A stretch of DNA of 63,993 bases from Clostridiaceae bacterium. Lineage in GTDB: Bacteria > Bacillota > Clostridia > DSM-8532. The first letter of the stretch is position 1; every line of letters begins with the position of its first letter. The position numbers were made by a program, and so were the translations under genes. The DNA is taken from positions 1-63,993 of the forward strand of contig JAAYLX010000032.1 in the NCBI GenBank assembly GCA_012521705.1, given 5' to 3'. Positions 1-8,683 of the stretch are shown one piece after another. Under the pieces are notes generated by a model, which saw only the letters and a program-made list of their open reading frames with translations, was not told the origin of the DNA and did not search any database.

Positions 1-60
1 CAAATCATGCATTTTACAGGGTAAATTAACCTGATGATTTTCTCTGCAAGACCGGGTTTC

Positions 61-2274
61 CTAAGCGCCAACATAATCACTCAACCGCTCCTTAAGCCCT
101 GAATATCTTTCATTCATATTAGTGTTGGCTATCATTTTTTCCATCACATCTGTACTTCCCACCAGCACCACAAGACTCTTCGCCCTTGTGACGGCGGTGT
201 AAAGCAGGTTCCGGCATACCAGTACAGGGGGCACTGAATATAGCGGAATTACAACCGCAGGGAATTCGGTCCCCTGACTTTTATGAACCGTGATGGCATA
301 AGCGTGCTCAAGATTGTCAAGCTGGTCGAAATTGTATTCACAGGTTCTGTTATCATCAAACCTTACGGTAAGTATCTCGTCTTTAAGGTCAATGTCTATA
401 ACAATACCCATATCTCCGTTATATACCCCGAGGCCTTCAGTCCATCTTCCACTTTCATCGGTAATTACATATGGGAGGGAATAGTCGTTTTTAATTTGCA
501 TTACCCTGTCCCCCACCCGGAAGATTGCACCTCCCCAGGCTTTCTGGGGTTTGTTTTTGTGTTGCGGGTTTAAGCTTTGCTGCAAAAGTTCGTTGAGCCT
601 GTATACCCCCGTATCCCCTTTTCGCATAGGAGTAAGAACCTGAATATCCTTTATGGGATCAAAGCCAAAACGTTCGGGTATTGTTTGGGTACAGAGTTCC
701 ACAACTGCATCGGCGGTGCTCTGGCTGCTGGTTTTCTTAATGAAGTAAAAATCTCCTTCTTCCCGGTTAATAACAGGGAGCTGACCTCTGTTTATCAAGT
801 GGGCATTTGTAACTATCAGGCTTTCTTCAGACTGACGGTATATCATGGTCAATTTGGCGACTTTAAATTGCCCGCTCTCTATGATATCTGAAAGCACCTT
901 TCCGGGACCTACCGACGGCAGCTGATCCACATCCCCTACAAGAATGAGGCGTGTCCCCCGCGGTATTGCTTTAAGAAGAGAACTCATAAGTTCAATATCT
1001 ATCATTGATGCTTCATCGACTATAACCACGTCCGAGGACAAGGGGTTTTCATCATCGTGTACAAAATAGGCCTTATCGTCACTTTCCGGATTGTAAGCAA
1101 CTTCAAGGAGCCGGTGGATGGTCTTTGCCTCATATCCGGTAGCTTCATTCAACCTTTTGGCAGCCCTTCCGGTAGGAGCGGTTAAAATCACTGACAGACC
1201 GATTCTTTCATAGATATTTATCAAAGCCTTTATAATTGTGGTTTTACCTGTTCCGGGACCCCCGGTAATAACATATACTCCCCGGTTAAGAGCTGATTTT
1301 ATAGCCTCTTTTTGAATTTCATCGAGGTATATTCTATTTTCTTTTTCATAGTCCAATAAGAGGATGTCAATTTCATCCGGGGAAAAATCATCAAAAATCA
1401 CGTTTAATAAGCTCAGCTTGACTGCGCAGAATCTTTCCGCCTGAATAAGGGTGTCGGGATACACCCTGTCCGGGAACTTGCTTTCAACATAAAGCCGGCC
1501 ATCAAGCAGAAGGCTGTCAAATGCGTCATTTACAAATTCAATACTTGTTTTGGTAATCTTTACTGCCTTTTCGATTAACTCATCTTTAGGCATCCATGTA
1601 TCGCCGTTTACAGTATGTGAATTTAAAACATACAGAAGGGCACATTTCAGCCTCTCTTTATTGTAAGGTTCAATGCCGTAATATGCCGCGATTCTGTCAC
1701 AAACCTTGAAACTTAGGCCAATATCATTGTCTGCAAGAAGATACGGGTTTTTTTGAATTTCTGTTTCTGCGTATGTGCCGTAAATACTCCAAACCTTTAC
1801 GGCATAGGTTGAGGAGATGTTGAATTTGCTGAGCAGCATTACTATGCCACGCATATTTTCGCGTTCAAGAAAAGCTTGTCCAAAAGAAAGAGCTTTTTCC
1901 GGGGTTATTCCCTTTATCTCCGTCAGACGTAAAGGTTCGTTCTGAAAGATATCGAATGTTTTATCCTTGAATTTTTCTACAATTTTCTCTGCGGTGGCAG
2001 ATCCAAGGCCTTTGATGAACCCACTTGAAAGATAGTCCCTGATTTCGTCTTCCTTGTCAGGCATTTTCCTTTCAAAGGATTCAACAGAAAATTGGCGCCC
2101 GTAGACTGCATGTTCAACAAAGCAGCCGGTCGCCACAATGTTCTCTCCTATATTAAGCAGGGGCATTTTCCCCACCAGGGTTAACGTGGAATTGTCAGAC
2201 TTAATATCACAAACTGTATATCCAGTTTCTTCATTGGTATAGCGAATGGAACTTACAACACCTGCAACCTGCAA
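61..2274 (-). CDS. recD2: RecD2-type ATP-dependent DNA helicase
   Basis: A 737-residue SF1B 5'-3' helicase of the RecD2/YrrC family, which acts in DNA repair independently of RecBC. Visible parts are the N-terminal OB-like region, a helix-hairpin-helix stretch near residue 85 (SGFIKGLGSATAEKI), Walker A GGPGTGKTT near residue 340, a DEASM Walker B, and the C-terminal UvrD-like motif HKSQGTEFPAV. The length is normal for RecD2 and longer than RecD of RecBCD. The start is TTG with AGGTG about eight bases upstream. It follows a small membrane-protein gene by about 34 bases and may be co-transcribed with it. In related clostridia a competence gene often follows, but the window ends 60 bases downstream and none can be confirmed. 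Confidence 0.95.
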   Translation of the reverse strand: MQVAGVVSSIRYTNEETGYTVCDIKSDNSTLTLVGKMPLLNIGENIVATGCFVEHAVYGRQFSVESFERKMPDKEDEIRDYLSSGFIKGLGSATAEKIVEKFKDKTFDIFQNEPLRLTEIKGITPEKALSFGQAFLERENMRGIVMLLSKFNISSTYAVKVWSIYGTYAETEIQKNPYLLADNDIGLSFKVCDRIAAYYGIEPYNKERLKCALLYVLNSHTVNGDTWMPKDELIEKAVKITKTSIEFVNDAFDSLLLDGRLYVESKFPDRVYPDTLIQAERFCAVKLSLLNVIFDDFSPDEIDILLLDYEKENRIYLDEIQKEAIKSALNRGVYVITGGPGTGKTTIIKALINIYERIGLSVILTAPTGRAAKRLNEATGYEAKTIHRLLEVAYNPESDDKAYFVHDDENPLSSDVVIVDEASMIDIELMSSLLKAIPRGTRLILVGDVDQLPSVGPGKVLSDIIESGQFKVAKLTMIYRQSEESLIVTNAHLINRGQLPVINREEGDFYFIKKTSSQSTADAVVELCTQTIPERFGFDPIKDIQVLTPMRKGDTGVYRLNELLQQSLNPQHKNKPQKAWGGAIFRVGDRVMQIKNDYSLPYVITDESGRWTEGLGVYNGDMGIVIDIDLKDEILTVRFDDNRTCEYNFDQLDNLEHAYAITVHKSQGTEFPAVVIPLYSVPPVLVCRNLLYTAVTRAKSLVVLVGSTDVMEKMIANTNMNERYSGLKERLSDYVGA

Positions 2275-2308
2275 ATTTTTTCACCTGTCTGTAGATAATC
2301 GGTAAAGG

Positions 2309-2653
2309 TTAATATCCTTCTTTGATATCATACAATATATTATTTGCAACAGGCAACACTTCCAGAGGATACACTTTTTTGAGAGCAGTGGCAATTCTAT
2401 AAGCCTCAGTTTCCCCCTCCGGAATCATTAAATATACCTTTCCGTCGGTCATAAGCCTTTCCGGGATTCTGTCCAGATAAAGCTGGCGGACGAGGCATTC
2501 CAGTCCGCTGCAGGAATGTTCCGGCGCGTATATTATGAGTTTATAGCCCATATTGGACATTTTAATTTTTGCTGAAGAAAAGAAAGATGAAGCAAGATAT
2601 GTAAGGCCAATGAATGCCAGTACGGACAAAATTGTCAAAGCAAAAATCTCCAT
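2309..2653 (-). CDS. small membrane-anchored protein, unknown function
   Basis: A 114-residue protein I do not recognise. Residues 3-25 form one hydrophobic N-terminal helix. The rest is a soluble domain with two cysteines (HSCSGLEC), so a single-pass membrane anchor with a cytoplasmic or external domain is likely. The start is ATG with GGGGAG eight bases upstream. It lies between recD2 downstream and a structured RNA upstream. If that RNA is not terminated before the gene, the RNA would be the leader of this gene. Coding status is supported by the good ribosome site and close spacing to recD2. No catalytic motif is visible. Confidence 0.7.
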   Translation of the reverse strand: MEIFALTILSVLAFIGLTYLASSFFSSAKIKMSNMGYKLIIYAPEHSCSGLECLVRQLYLDRIPERLMTDGKVYLMIPEGETEAYRIATALKKVYPLEVLPVANNILYDIKEGY

Positions 2654-2808
2654 TTAAGGCTCCCCGGATGATATACTGCCAGAATCATAATATGTGACCC
2701 GGCACGTCCCTGTTATTCCGTCTTCTGAGTGAGCACGAAATTCTCCTCCAAATTGTGAGGTACAAACGGCTCAAACTTTTACGCGCACTCTGCCAAGAAA
2801 GCTGTTCT

Positions 2809-3014
2809 GTACAAGTGGCACAGTCTTTTTCGCGTCCTCGGCTCAGGAAAGTTGTAAGGCTCAATGCTTGTTCTCTTGGAGTACGCGGGCGAACTTGCCA
2901 TCCGGGCAAGCGCCGCTCAATTGACATCCTGTCAATTGCCTCCAATCGAACTTCGCATTTCGCCAACAACTTTAACCTTCACCTGCGGATAGCTTAAAGT
3001 CTGTGCCACTTGTA
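2809..3014 (-). ncRNA. structured noncoding RNA, raiA-motif-like
   Basis: A GC-richer island of about 205 nt is closed by a perfect 14-bp terminal stem (3001-3014 with 2810-2823). Inside, on the minus strand, are AAAGUUGU/ACAACUUU, UUGGAG/CUCCAA, a hairpin AAUUGACA-GGA-UGUCAAUU, a hairpin CUUGCC-CGGAU-GGCAAG, and CCUGAGCCGAGG. Several pairings interleave, suggesting pseudoknots. A near-consensus promoter ends seven bases before the 5' arm. Length, density of structure and clostridial setting fit the raiA-motif RNA family (known from Clostridia, role poorly understood). The family name is from memory and unverified. Open reading frames crossing it are better read as artefacts. Confidence 0.7.
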
Positions 3015-3015
3015 A

Positions 3016-3044
3016 ATTAAAATCGTTAACTTGAAGAATTTCAA
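3016..3044 (-). promoter_or_regulatory. promoter of the structured RNA
   Basis: On the minus strand TTGAAA (-35), a 17-base spacer and TTTAAT (-10) place the transcription start at about 3009-3011, inside the 5' arm of the RNA's terminal stem. The fit between promoter and RNA edge supports an independent transcript on this strand. Confidence 0.6.
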
Positions 3045-3070
3045 TTACTACAGACCAATTATATGCAAAC

Positions 3071-3110
3071 TAAAAGGACTGAATCCGGTTAAATATCAGA
3101 TTCAGTCCTT
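3071..3110 (-). terminator. intrinsic terminator of metK
   Basis: A perfect 12-bp stem (AAGGACTGAATC with its complement) with a 13-base loop, followed by a short T run, lies about 60 bases after the metK stop codon. It separates metK from the structured-RNA promoter. Confidence 0.8.
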
Positions 3111-3166
3111 GGGTGCTGCTTAATAAACAGTTCAAATTTGAACCACAATTAGATAACTATTTTCAC

Positions 3167-4354
3167 TTAAATTCCTGCTTCTTTGCGGAGAATGTCCGCT
3201 TTGTCAGTCCGTTCCCAGGTAAAATCGGGATCATTTCTGCCAAAGTGGCCGTATGCCGCAGTTTTTGCAAAGATAGGCCGTCTTAAATCCAGCATTTTGA
3301 TTATTGCGGCGGGTCTGAAATCAAATACCCGTGAAATAATCTCCGCTATTTTTTCGTCAGGAATTACTCCGGTTCCAAAGGTATCCACAAGAATTGAAAC
3401 AGGCTTTGCCACTCCTATGGCATAGGCAAGCTGAACCTCTACCCTTTTTGCCAACCCAGAGGCTACAATGTTCTTTGCTGCATAACGAGCAGCGTATGCG
3501 GCAGATCTGTCAACTTTGGTGGGGTCTTTTCCTGAGAAAGCCCCTCCACCATGGCGGCCCATACCGCCATAGGTATCGACAATAATCTTCCTGCCGGTAA
3601 GACCTGAGTCACCCTGAGGGCCACCAATTACAAACCGGCCTGTGGGGTTTATAAAGTAACGGGTTTTGTCATCCAGTAAATTTGCTGGAATAACCGGCTT
3701 AATAACGTGCTCAATTACATCTTTCTCAATTTGCTCGTGGGAAACTTCAGGGCCATGCTGGGTGGAAACAACTATGGTGTCCACACGCACGGGCTTGTAC
3801 CCGTCATATTCAATTGTAACCTGGCTTTTGCCGTCGGGCCTCAAATAGTCCAGTATCCCGTTCTTTCTGACATAGGTAAGCCTTTCTGTGAGCTTATGGG
3901 CAAGGGATATGGGCATGGGCATATATTCCGGGGTCTCGTCGCAGGCATACCCGAACATCATTCCCTGGTCGCCGGCACCTGTTGCCTCAATTTCATCCTG
4001 CATTTCATTTTGCCTTGCTTCAAGCGCTGTATTAACTCCCTGAGCGATATCGGGTGACTGTTCATCGATAGAAGTCAGAACAGCGCAGGTATCACAGTCA
4101 AAACCGAATTTGGCTCTGTCGTATCCTATTTCGCGAACTGTTTGCCTTACTATTTTGGGTATGTCGACATAACATTCTGTCGTTATTTCACCCATTACCA
4201 GGACCATACCGGTTGTAACGGCAGTCTCACAAGCCACTCTTGCAAGGGGGTCCTTTTCAAGGATGGCATCCAAAATGCTGTCAGATATCTTGTCGCATAT
4301 TTTATCCGGATGTCCTTCAGTTACTGATTCTGAGGTAAAAAGTCTTCTTGGCAT
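3167..4354 (-). CDS. metK: S-adenosylmethionine synthetase
   Basis: A 395-residue MetK that forms S-adenosylmethionine from methionine and ATP in the cytoplasm. It opens with [17 protein letters not shown], the methionine/ATP-binding start of the family. It also has the [12 protein letters not shown] signature near residue 125 and the [16 protein letters not shown] phosphate loop near 265. Length is typical. ATG start with GGAGAG five bases upstream. Transcription passes through a SAM-I riboswitch with its own terminator, so the enzyme is repressed by its product. A strong terminator follows the gene, making it monocistronic. Confidence 0.98.
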   Translation of the reverse strand: MPRRLFTSESVTEGHPDKICDKISDSILDAILEKDPLARVACETAVTTGMVLVMGEITTECYVDIPKIVRQTVREIGYDRAKFGFDCDTCAVLTSIDEQSPDIAQGVNTALEARQNEMQDEIEATGAGDQGMMFGYACDETPEYMPMPISLAHKLTERLTYVRKNGILDYLRPDGKSQVTIEYDGYKPVRVDTIVVSTQHGPEVSHEQIEKDVIEHVIKPVIPANLLDDKTRYFINPTGRFVIGGPQGDSGLTGRKIIVDTYGGMGRHGGGAFSGKDPTKVDRSAAYAARYAAKNIVASGLAKRVEVQLAYAIGVAKPVSILVDTFGTGVIPDEKIAEIISRVFDFRPAAIIKMLDLRRPIFAKTAAYGHFGRNDPDFTWERTDKADILRKEAGI

Positions 4355-4423
4355 ATAATCTCTCCTTTCAAACTACTTAGGAGCTCACGTATTCCATCTG
4401 TTACTTATATTTAACAATGAAAA

Positions 4424-4567
4424 TAAAAAAATCTCTTTTAGCGAAGAGACTTCTTAAACAAGCTCCTCATCTTCCAGGAATAACCTGCGGGAATTGGCAC
4501 CAATGCTTAAAAAGCTGGTTGCCGGGTTTCATAGGGCCTCGTCCCTCCACCACTCTTGATAAGGTCC
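4424..4567 (-). promoter_or_regulatory. SAM-I (S-box) riboswitch with terminator
   Basis: The minus strand carries the classic S-box core: CUUAUCAAGAGUGGUGGAGG, GACGAGGCCCUAUGAAACCC, GGCAACC, then GGUGCCAAUUCC and AAGAUGAG. It is followed by a terminator hairpin (TCTCTT/AAGAGA) and a run of seven T at 4424-4431. It sits 70 bases upstream of the metK start. In this family SAM binding favours the terminator and switches the gene off. Confidence 0.95.
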
Positions 4568-4638
4568 TTTATTAAATTAAGTTGATTTCAGTTGAATATT
4601 ATCATAATTTGCGATATTCCGTCAAGCATCTCAAACCG

Positions 4639-5145
4639 TTAATCCATTACTACAACCCTGTTTTCAACCATTGTTCTGTGGACGTCAATCATTCTCTGGT
4701 TCTCCGAACCCCGGAATTTTAAGAGAAGATTTCTCTTCTCAATCTCGAACCTTCCGTCCACCAATATATCAGTCTCTGCCAGCAATTCATCCCAGCCCTT
4801 GTGCCTGAATGAATTCTCTAAAAGGTACTCGTAAGTATAACCTGTGTATGTCATGATATTGAGGTTATATTTTTTAGCTTCCCGGGCAAGGTAAGCAAAC
4901 ATTTCAGCCTGCTCGAAGGGCTCCCCTCCGCTGAATGTGATTCCATCCAGCAGAGGGTTTTTCCTTGCCTGGTCAAGTATTGACTCAACTGTTACCAATG
5001 TGCCACCGTCAAAAGAATGGGTTTCCGGGTTATGGCAGCCGGGGCATTTATGTTTGCAACCCTGGGCAAAAACCACCATCCTAATTCCCGGCCCGTCAAC
5101 TATCGACTCATTTATTATTCCTGCAATTCTTATGTATTTATCCAT
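4639..5145 (-). CDS. nrdG: anaerobic ribonucleotide reductase activase
   Basis: A radical SAM activase of about 168 residues that generates the glycyl radical on NrdD. The CxxxCxxC iron-sulfur motif is in QGCKHKCPGCHN near residue 30, preceded by VDGPGIR and followed by the SAM-binding FSGGEPF. Length matches NrdG. I chose the ATG at 5145, which has GGTGA just upstream, over an ATG four codons earlier. The initiating codon is uncertain. It follows nrdD by about 50 bases in the same direction, the usual class III pair, and would share the NrdR-controlled promoter. Confidence 0.94.
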   Translation of the reverse strand: MDKYIRIAGIINESIVDGPGIRMVVFAQGCKHKCPGCHNPETHSFDGGTLVTVESILDQARKNPLLDGITFSGGEPFEQAEMFAYLAREAKKYNLNIMTYTGYTYEYLLENSFRHKGWDELLAETDILVDGRFEIEKRNLLLKFRGSENQRMIDVHRTMVENRVVVMD

Positions 5146-5193
5146 TTTTATCACCATAATGTAAAAATCTATAAAGTATTTAGGATAAACCTT

Positions 5194-7527
5194 TTAAGCA
5201 TCCTGTTTACAGAAGGACATGTGTTTGACTCTGTCGCGCTCCTCAGCTCTCTTGGCATCGTTGAATCTTTCAACAGTACCTACCAGGTATCCTGTAATAC
5301 GACGTATTCTTTCAAACTTAATATCCCCTTCTTCTCTGCCGCAGGAAGGACATTTATTGGCTATAATACCTGTGAAACCGCACACCGGATCCCTGTCCAC
5401 AGGATGGTTGACTGAACCATAACCTATACCGGCCTCTTTCATGGCTCTTATAATTTTCTCAAAAGCCTGAAGGTTTTGGGTGGGATCTCCGTCAACCTCG
5501 ACATAAGTGATATGTCCGGCGTTTGTCAGTTCGTGATAGGGAGCTTCAATCCTTATCTTGTCAAAGACACTTATCTGGTAGTACACCGGAACATGGAAGC
5601 TGTTGGTGTAATACTCCCTGTCTGTAACACCTTCTATGGAACCGAAAATCGCCCTGTCCATCCTTACAAACCTTCCTGCCAGGCCTTCTGCAGGAGTTGC
5701 AATTAAGGTAAAGTTCATCTTGTATTTCTGACTTGCCTGGTCCATGCGTTTGCGTATGTGCTCTACAATTCTCAATCCAAGTTTCTGAGATTCTTCGGAC
5801 TCACCATGGTGCTTTCCGGTTAATGCCTTAAGACATTCAGCCAATCCAATGAATCCTGCAGTTAACGTTCCGTGTTTCAGTACCTCACGGACCTCATCTT
5901 CCCAACCTAATTTATCTGAATCTATCCATACTCCCTGGCCCATCAGGAAAGGAAAGTTTTTAACCTTTTTCCTTGCTTGTATCTCAAACCTTTCAAGAAG
6001 CTGGTCTATAACAAGGTCTATCTTTTTATCAAGTTCTTCAAAGAAGACATTGATGTCGTTATTGCTTCTTAACGCAATCCTTGGAAGATTAATTGTGGTA
6101 AAGCTAAGATTGCCCCTGCCGAAGATAATTTCTCTTTCAGGGTCGTGAACATTTCCAACTACTCTTGTTCTGCAGCCCATATACGCTATTTCGGTTTCAG
6201 GGCGTCCGGGTCTGTAGTATTTTAAGTTAAATGGAGCATCCAGGAATGCAAAGTTCGGGAAGAGTCTCTTGGCGCTTACCCTGCATGCAAGCTTAAACAT
6301 ATCGTAGTTAGGATCTTCAGGATTATAGTTTACTCCTTCTTTAACCTTGAAAATATGCACCGGGAAAATGGGGGTTTCTCCATTTCCGAGACCAGCTTCG
6401 GTTGCAAGAAGTATGTTCTTGATAACCATCCTGCCTTCCGGGGAGGTATCCGTACCATAGTTAATGGAACTGAAAGGAACCTGCGCCCCTGCCCTGCTGT
6501 GCATGGTGTTAAGATTGTGGACAAAAGCCTCCATGGCCTGATATGTATTCCTGTCTGTTTCGGCCAGTGCTTTATCGGCCGCAAAATTCTGGGCTTTCCC
6601 TATAATTTCAGCATCATGAATATGTTCAATGAGGTAGTCCCTCTCCAGGTCCACATATTTTTCATTGGGTATTAGTGTAGGATAGACATTGTGCTGGTCT
6701 AAAATTCTCTTTGAAACAGTATTTACAAGTGTTGCCGCGTCCTCATATCCGGACAACAGTTCCAGAGCTTTGGCCAGGTTCTGCTTGTAGAGCCTTGAAT
6801 AGGTTTTGGCAACACCTGCAGCCATTCCATAATCAAAATTGGGTATGCTCTGGCCACCATGCTGATCGTTCTGGTTGGACTGAATGGCAATACAAGCCAG
6901 GGCGGAATAGCTGTGTATGTCATTGGGCTCTCTTAAATGCCCATGCCCTGTACTGAATCCGTCTTTAAAAAGCTTAACTATATCAATCTGACAGCAGGTG
7001 GTTGTAAGGGTGAGAAAATCCATGTCATGGATATGAATATCTCCATTTTTGTGGGCCTGCGCATGCTCGGGCTTTAGGATATACATTTCATAAAACTGCT
7101 TTGCGCCTTCAGAACCATATTTGAGCATGGTTCCCATTGCAGTGTCCCCGTCAATATTTGCATTTTCTCTTTTGAGATCATTGTCTTTTGATTCTTTAAA
7201 GGTCAGGTCCTCATAAACCTTCATCAAACGGGTATTCATTTCCCTGATACGGGTTCTCTCTGCCCGGTACAGAATGTACTCCTTGGCTGTTTTTGCGTGT
7301 CCGGCCTCAATAAGAACCTTCTCGACAATATCCTGGATTTCTTCTACCCCTGGAACTTTCTTATCAGGACTGCTTTCAAGCTGCTCCACTACTTTTTCTG
7401 CCAGAGTTACAGCAGTGGTATAATTCTCTTCTCCTGCAGCTCTTGTTGCTTTGAAAATGGCATTAATGATTTTTTCAATGTTGAAAGGTACTTCTCTTCC
7501 ATCTCTTTTTCTGATCTTTGTAATCAT
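5194..7527 (-). CDS. nrdD: anaerobic ribonucleoside-triphosphate reductase
   Basis: Class III ribonucleotide reductase of 777 residues, reducing NTPs to dNTPs with a glycyl radical under anoxia. It has an N-terminal ATP-cone (ITKIRKRDGREVPF, residues 2-90), the barrel with NGDIHIHDMDF, a C-terminal zinc site (VCGFTG and CPSCG), and the glycyl radical motif RITGYLVG with the likely radical at Gly746. I chose the ATG at 7527 with AGAGGAAG upstream. An in-frame start 26 codons earlier adds a non-conserved stretch. nrdG follows. Paired NrdR boxes lie 130-180 bases upstream. Confidence 0.97.
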   Translation of the reverse strand: MITKIRKRDGREVPFNIEKIINAIFKATRAAGEENYTTAVTLAEKVVEQLESSPDKKVPGVEEIQDIVEKVLIEAGHAKTAKEYILYRAERTRIREMNTRLMKVYEDLTFKESKDNDLKRENANIDGDTAMGTMLKYGSEGAKQFYEMYILKPEHAQAHKNGDIHIHDMDFLTLTTTCCQIDIVKLFKDGFSTGHGHLREPNDIHSYSALACIAIQSNQNDQHGGQSIPNFDYGMAAGVAKTYSRLYKQNLAKALELLSGYEDAATLVNTVSKRILDQHNVYPTLIPNEKYVDLERDYLIEHIHDAEIIGKAQNFAADKALAETDRNTYQAMEAFVHNLNTMHSRAGAQVPFSSINYGTDTSPEGRMVIKNILLATEAGLGNGETPIFPVHIFKVKEGVNYNPEDPNYDMFKLACRVSAKRLFPNFAFLDAPFNLKYYRPGRPETEIAYMGCRTRVVGNVHDPEREIIFGRGNLSFTTINLPRIALRSNNDINVFFEELDKKIDLVIDQLLERFEIQARKKVKNFPFLMGQGVWIDSDKLGWEDEVREVLKHGTLTAGFIGLAECLKALTGKHHGESEESQKLGLRIVEHIRKRMDQASQKYKMNFTLIATPAEGLAGRFVRMDRAIFGSIEGVTDREYYTNSFHVPVYYQISVFDKIRIEAPYHELTNAGHITYVEVDGDPTQNLQAFEKIIRAMKEAGIGYGSVNHPVDRDPVCGFTGIIANKCPSCGREEGDIKFERIRRITGYLVGTVERFNDAKRAEERDRVKHMSFCKQDA

Positions 7528-7655
7528 GCCCGCACTTCCTCTTTTATGTTGAGTTTTTTCATTGGTTGACAGATAAAACCTCCCGACAAAAGCGTCAAGA
7601 GGCAATCAAATCAATTCTCATAAAAGACCTGCTTACTTGGAAACCGTCCTCTGTG

Positions 7656-7706
7656 GAACAATATTTTGTTATTATTATACTATCACAGCACAACATGTAG
7701 TGTCAA
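7656..7706 (-). promoter_or_regulatory. nrdDG promoter with paired NrdR boxes
   Basis: Two 16-bp imperfect palindromes resemble the NrdR box (consensus core CwAtATaTwG): cores CTACATGTTG (7691-7700) and CAAAATATTG (7659-7668). They are exactly 32 bp apart, a usual NrdR spacing of about three helical turns. A TTGACA (-35) is at 7701-7706 and a TATAAT-like -10 lies between the boxes, so bound repressor would cover the promoter. NrdR is known to repress ribonucleotide reductase genes in response to ATP/dATP. Confidence 0.7.
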
Positions 7707-7930
7707 TGCTAAGTTATCCTGTAACCTTAACTCTTCCATTGTTCCCAGATTATAATAGTGTGATTGATGAATACTATAAGTCCAGCATACACAATATAAC
7801 GCCAGAAAAAAATGAGAATATGGTCCCGGAATTGGCTCAGAAATAAGGGCAAACAATTCCATGATATGGAATCCGGATGGCCGGATTATTCAAAAATACG
7901 CTATTTCAGTATTATATTTCAATTAATCGG

Positions 7931-7950
7931 AGACATTTTCAAAAATGTCT
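7931..7950. repeat. perfect inverted repeat upstream of the 8026 gene
   Basis: AGACATTT-TCAA-AAATGTCT, an 8-bp perfect inverted repeat, ends eight bases before the -35 box of the plus-strand gene at 8026. It could be an operator or a hairpin. No T run follows, so it is not a good terminator. Confidence 0.4.
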
Positions 7951-7958
7951 CTACACCG

Positions 7959-7988
7959 TTGACAAATTGGTAACGGTCTAAATATAAT
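7959..7988 (+). promoter_or_regulatory. sigma-A type promoter for the 130-residue gene
   Basis: TTGACA, an 18-base spacer and TATAAT, both hexamers at full consensus, lie about 38 bases before the ATG at 8026. GGGGGAG is the ribosome site. Confidence 0.8.
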
Positions 7989-8025
7989 TGAGGTAAGTTA
8001 ATAAACAGCAGGGGGAGTCCAAGAT

Positions 8026-8418
8026 ATGACCAAGATAAAAGATACCGCTCTGGACAGTTTCCAATATGCTATTTCAGAATATCTTCTCAGAAACAAAAGT
8101 ATCCTTGATCAGATGACCAAACTGGAAAGTTCAAATGCACGAATTAACAGAACCCTCTCCAAGGCAGTGACCCATTGTGGTTGTCTCAAAGTCAATGCGA
8201 GCAAACAAAACTATCCTGAAGACATGCAGCCCGAAAAAATCAGTACTCACCTGGAAGGGAAAATTTGCCCCAACTGCAGGGACTTTCTTGAAAAAGAAAT
8301 AGGCCATCACTTGTTCTATCTGGCTTCACTGTGCAACAACCTTGATCTGAACCTCTATGACATTATTATTAAGGAGCTTGAAAGACTTAATCTTCTTGGA
8401 AAGTTCAATATGAGATAA
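8026..8418 (+). CDS. conserved clostridial protein, MazG-like C-terminus possible
   Basis: A 130-residue soluble protein that I recognise only as a clostridial conserved type. It contains CGC near residue 52 and CPNC near 81, so a metal site formed by four cysteines is possible. The C-terminal stretch EIGHHLFYLASLCNNLDLNL resembles the acidic/hydrophobic helix of MazG-type nucleotide pyrophosphohydrolases, but a full set of catalytic acids is not obvious. It stands alone on the plus strand with a consensus promoter, a strong ribosome site and a downstream hairpin, so it is a real monocistronic gene. Function unknown. Confidence 0.8.
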   Translation: MTKIKDTALDSFQYAISEYLLRNKSILDQMTKLESSNARINRTLSKAVTHCGCLKVNASKQNYPEDMQPEKISTHLEGKICPNCRDFLEKEIGHHLFYLASLCNNLDLNLYDIIIKELERLNLLGKFNMR

Positions 8419-8554
8419 TTTGAGTAATAAGTTCAGAAGTATATTTCCGATAACACTTAAGATTATCTGATTACTTGGTGCACCTATGATTAATCTATAA
8501 ATTGGAACACATATAATCAATTAAGATTGATTGATAAGAAATTATACAAAATTT

Positions 8555-8581
8555 AAGGGTCTGAGTAATATTCAGACCCTT
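8555..8581. terminator. bidirectional hairpin between convergent genes
   Basis: AAGGGTCTGA with its complement forms a 10-bp stem with a 7-base loop, between the plus-strand 130-residue gene and minus-strand radA. The flanks are T/A-rich on both sides but lack a long pure T run, so efficiency is uncertain. Confidence 0.55.
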
Positions 8582-8683
8582 ATCTCTTCTATTTACAAGT
8601 TTTACAAGCATTTATCTTTATCCGGTAAGTTTTACTTTAGAAAAGACCGCGCTGAGAATAATGAAATATCGAAAAATCAGACA

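Noticed and set aside
1..60. ATG at the left edge on the minus strand (12 bases of frame)
   Set aside because: Only four codons are visible and no Shine-Dalgarno precedes them, so no gene can be supported.
2685..2997. Overlapping reading frames of 94 and 80 codons on both strands
   Set aside because: They coincide with the highly base-paired RNA element; no ribosome site fits the element's edges, so they look like artefacts of a structured noncoding sequence.
7637..7846. A 69-codon plus-strand frame upstream of nrdD
   Set aside because: It overlaps the nrdDG promoter and NrdR boxes, has no ribosome site and an unlikely composition.
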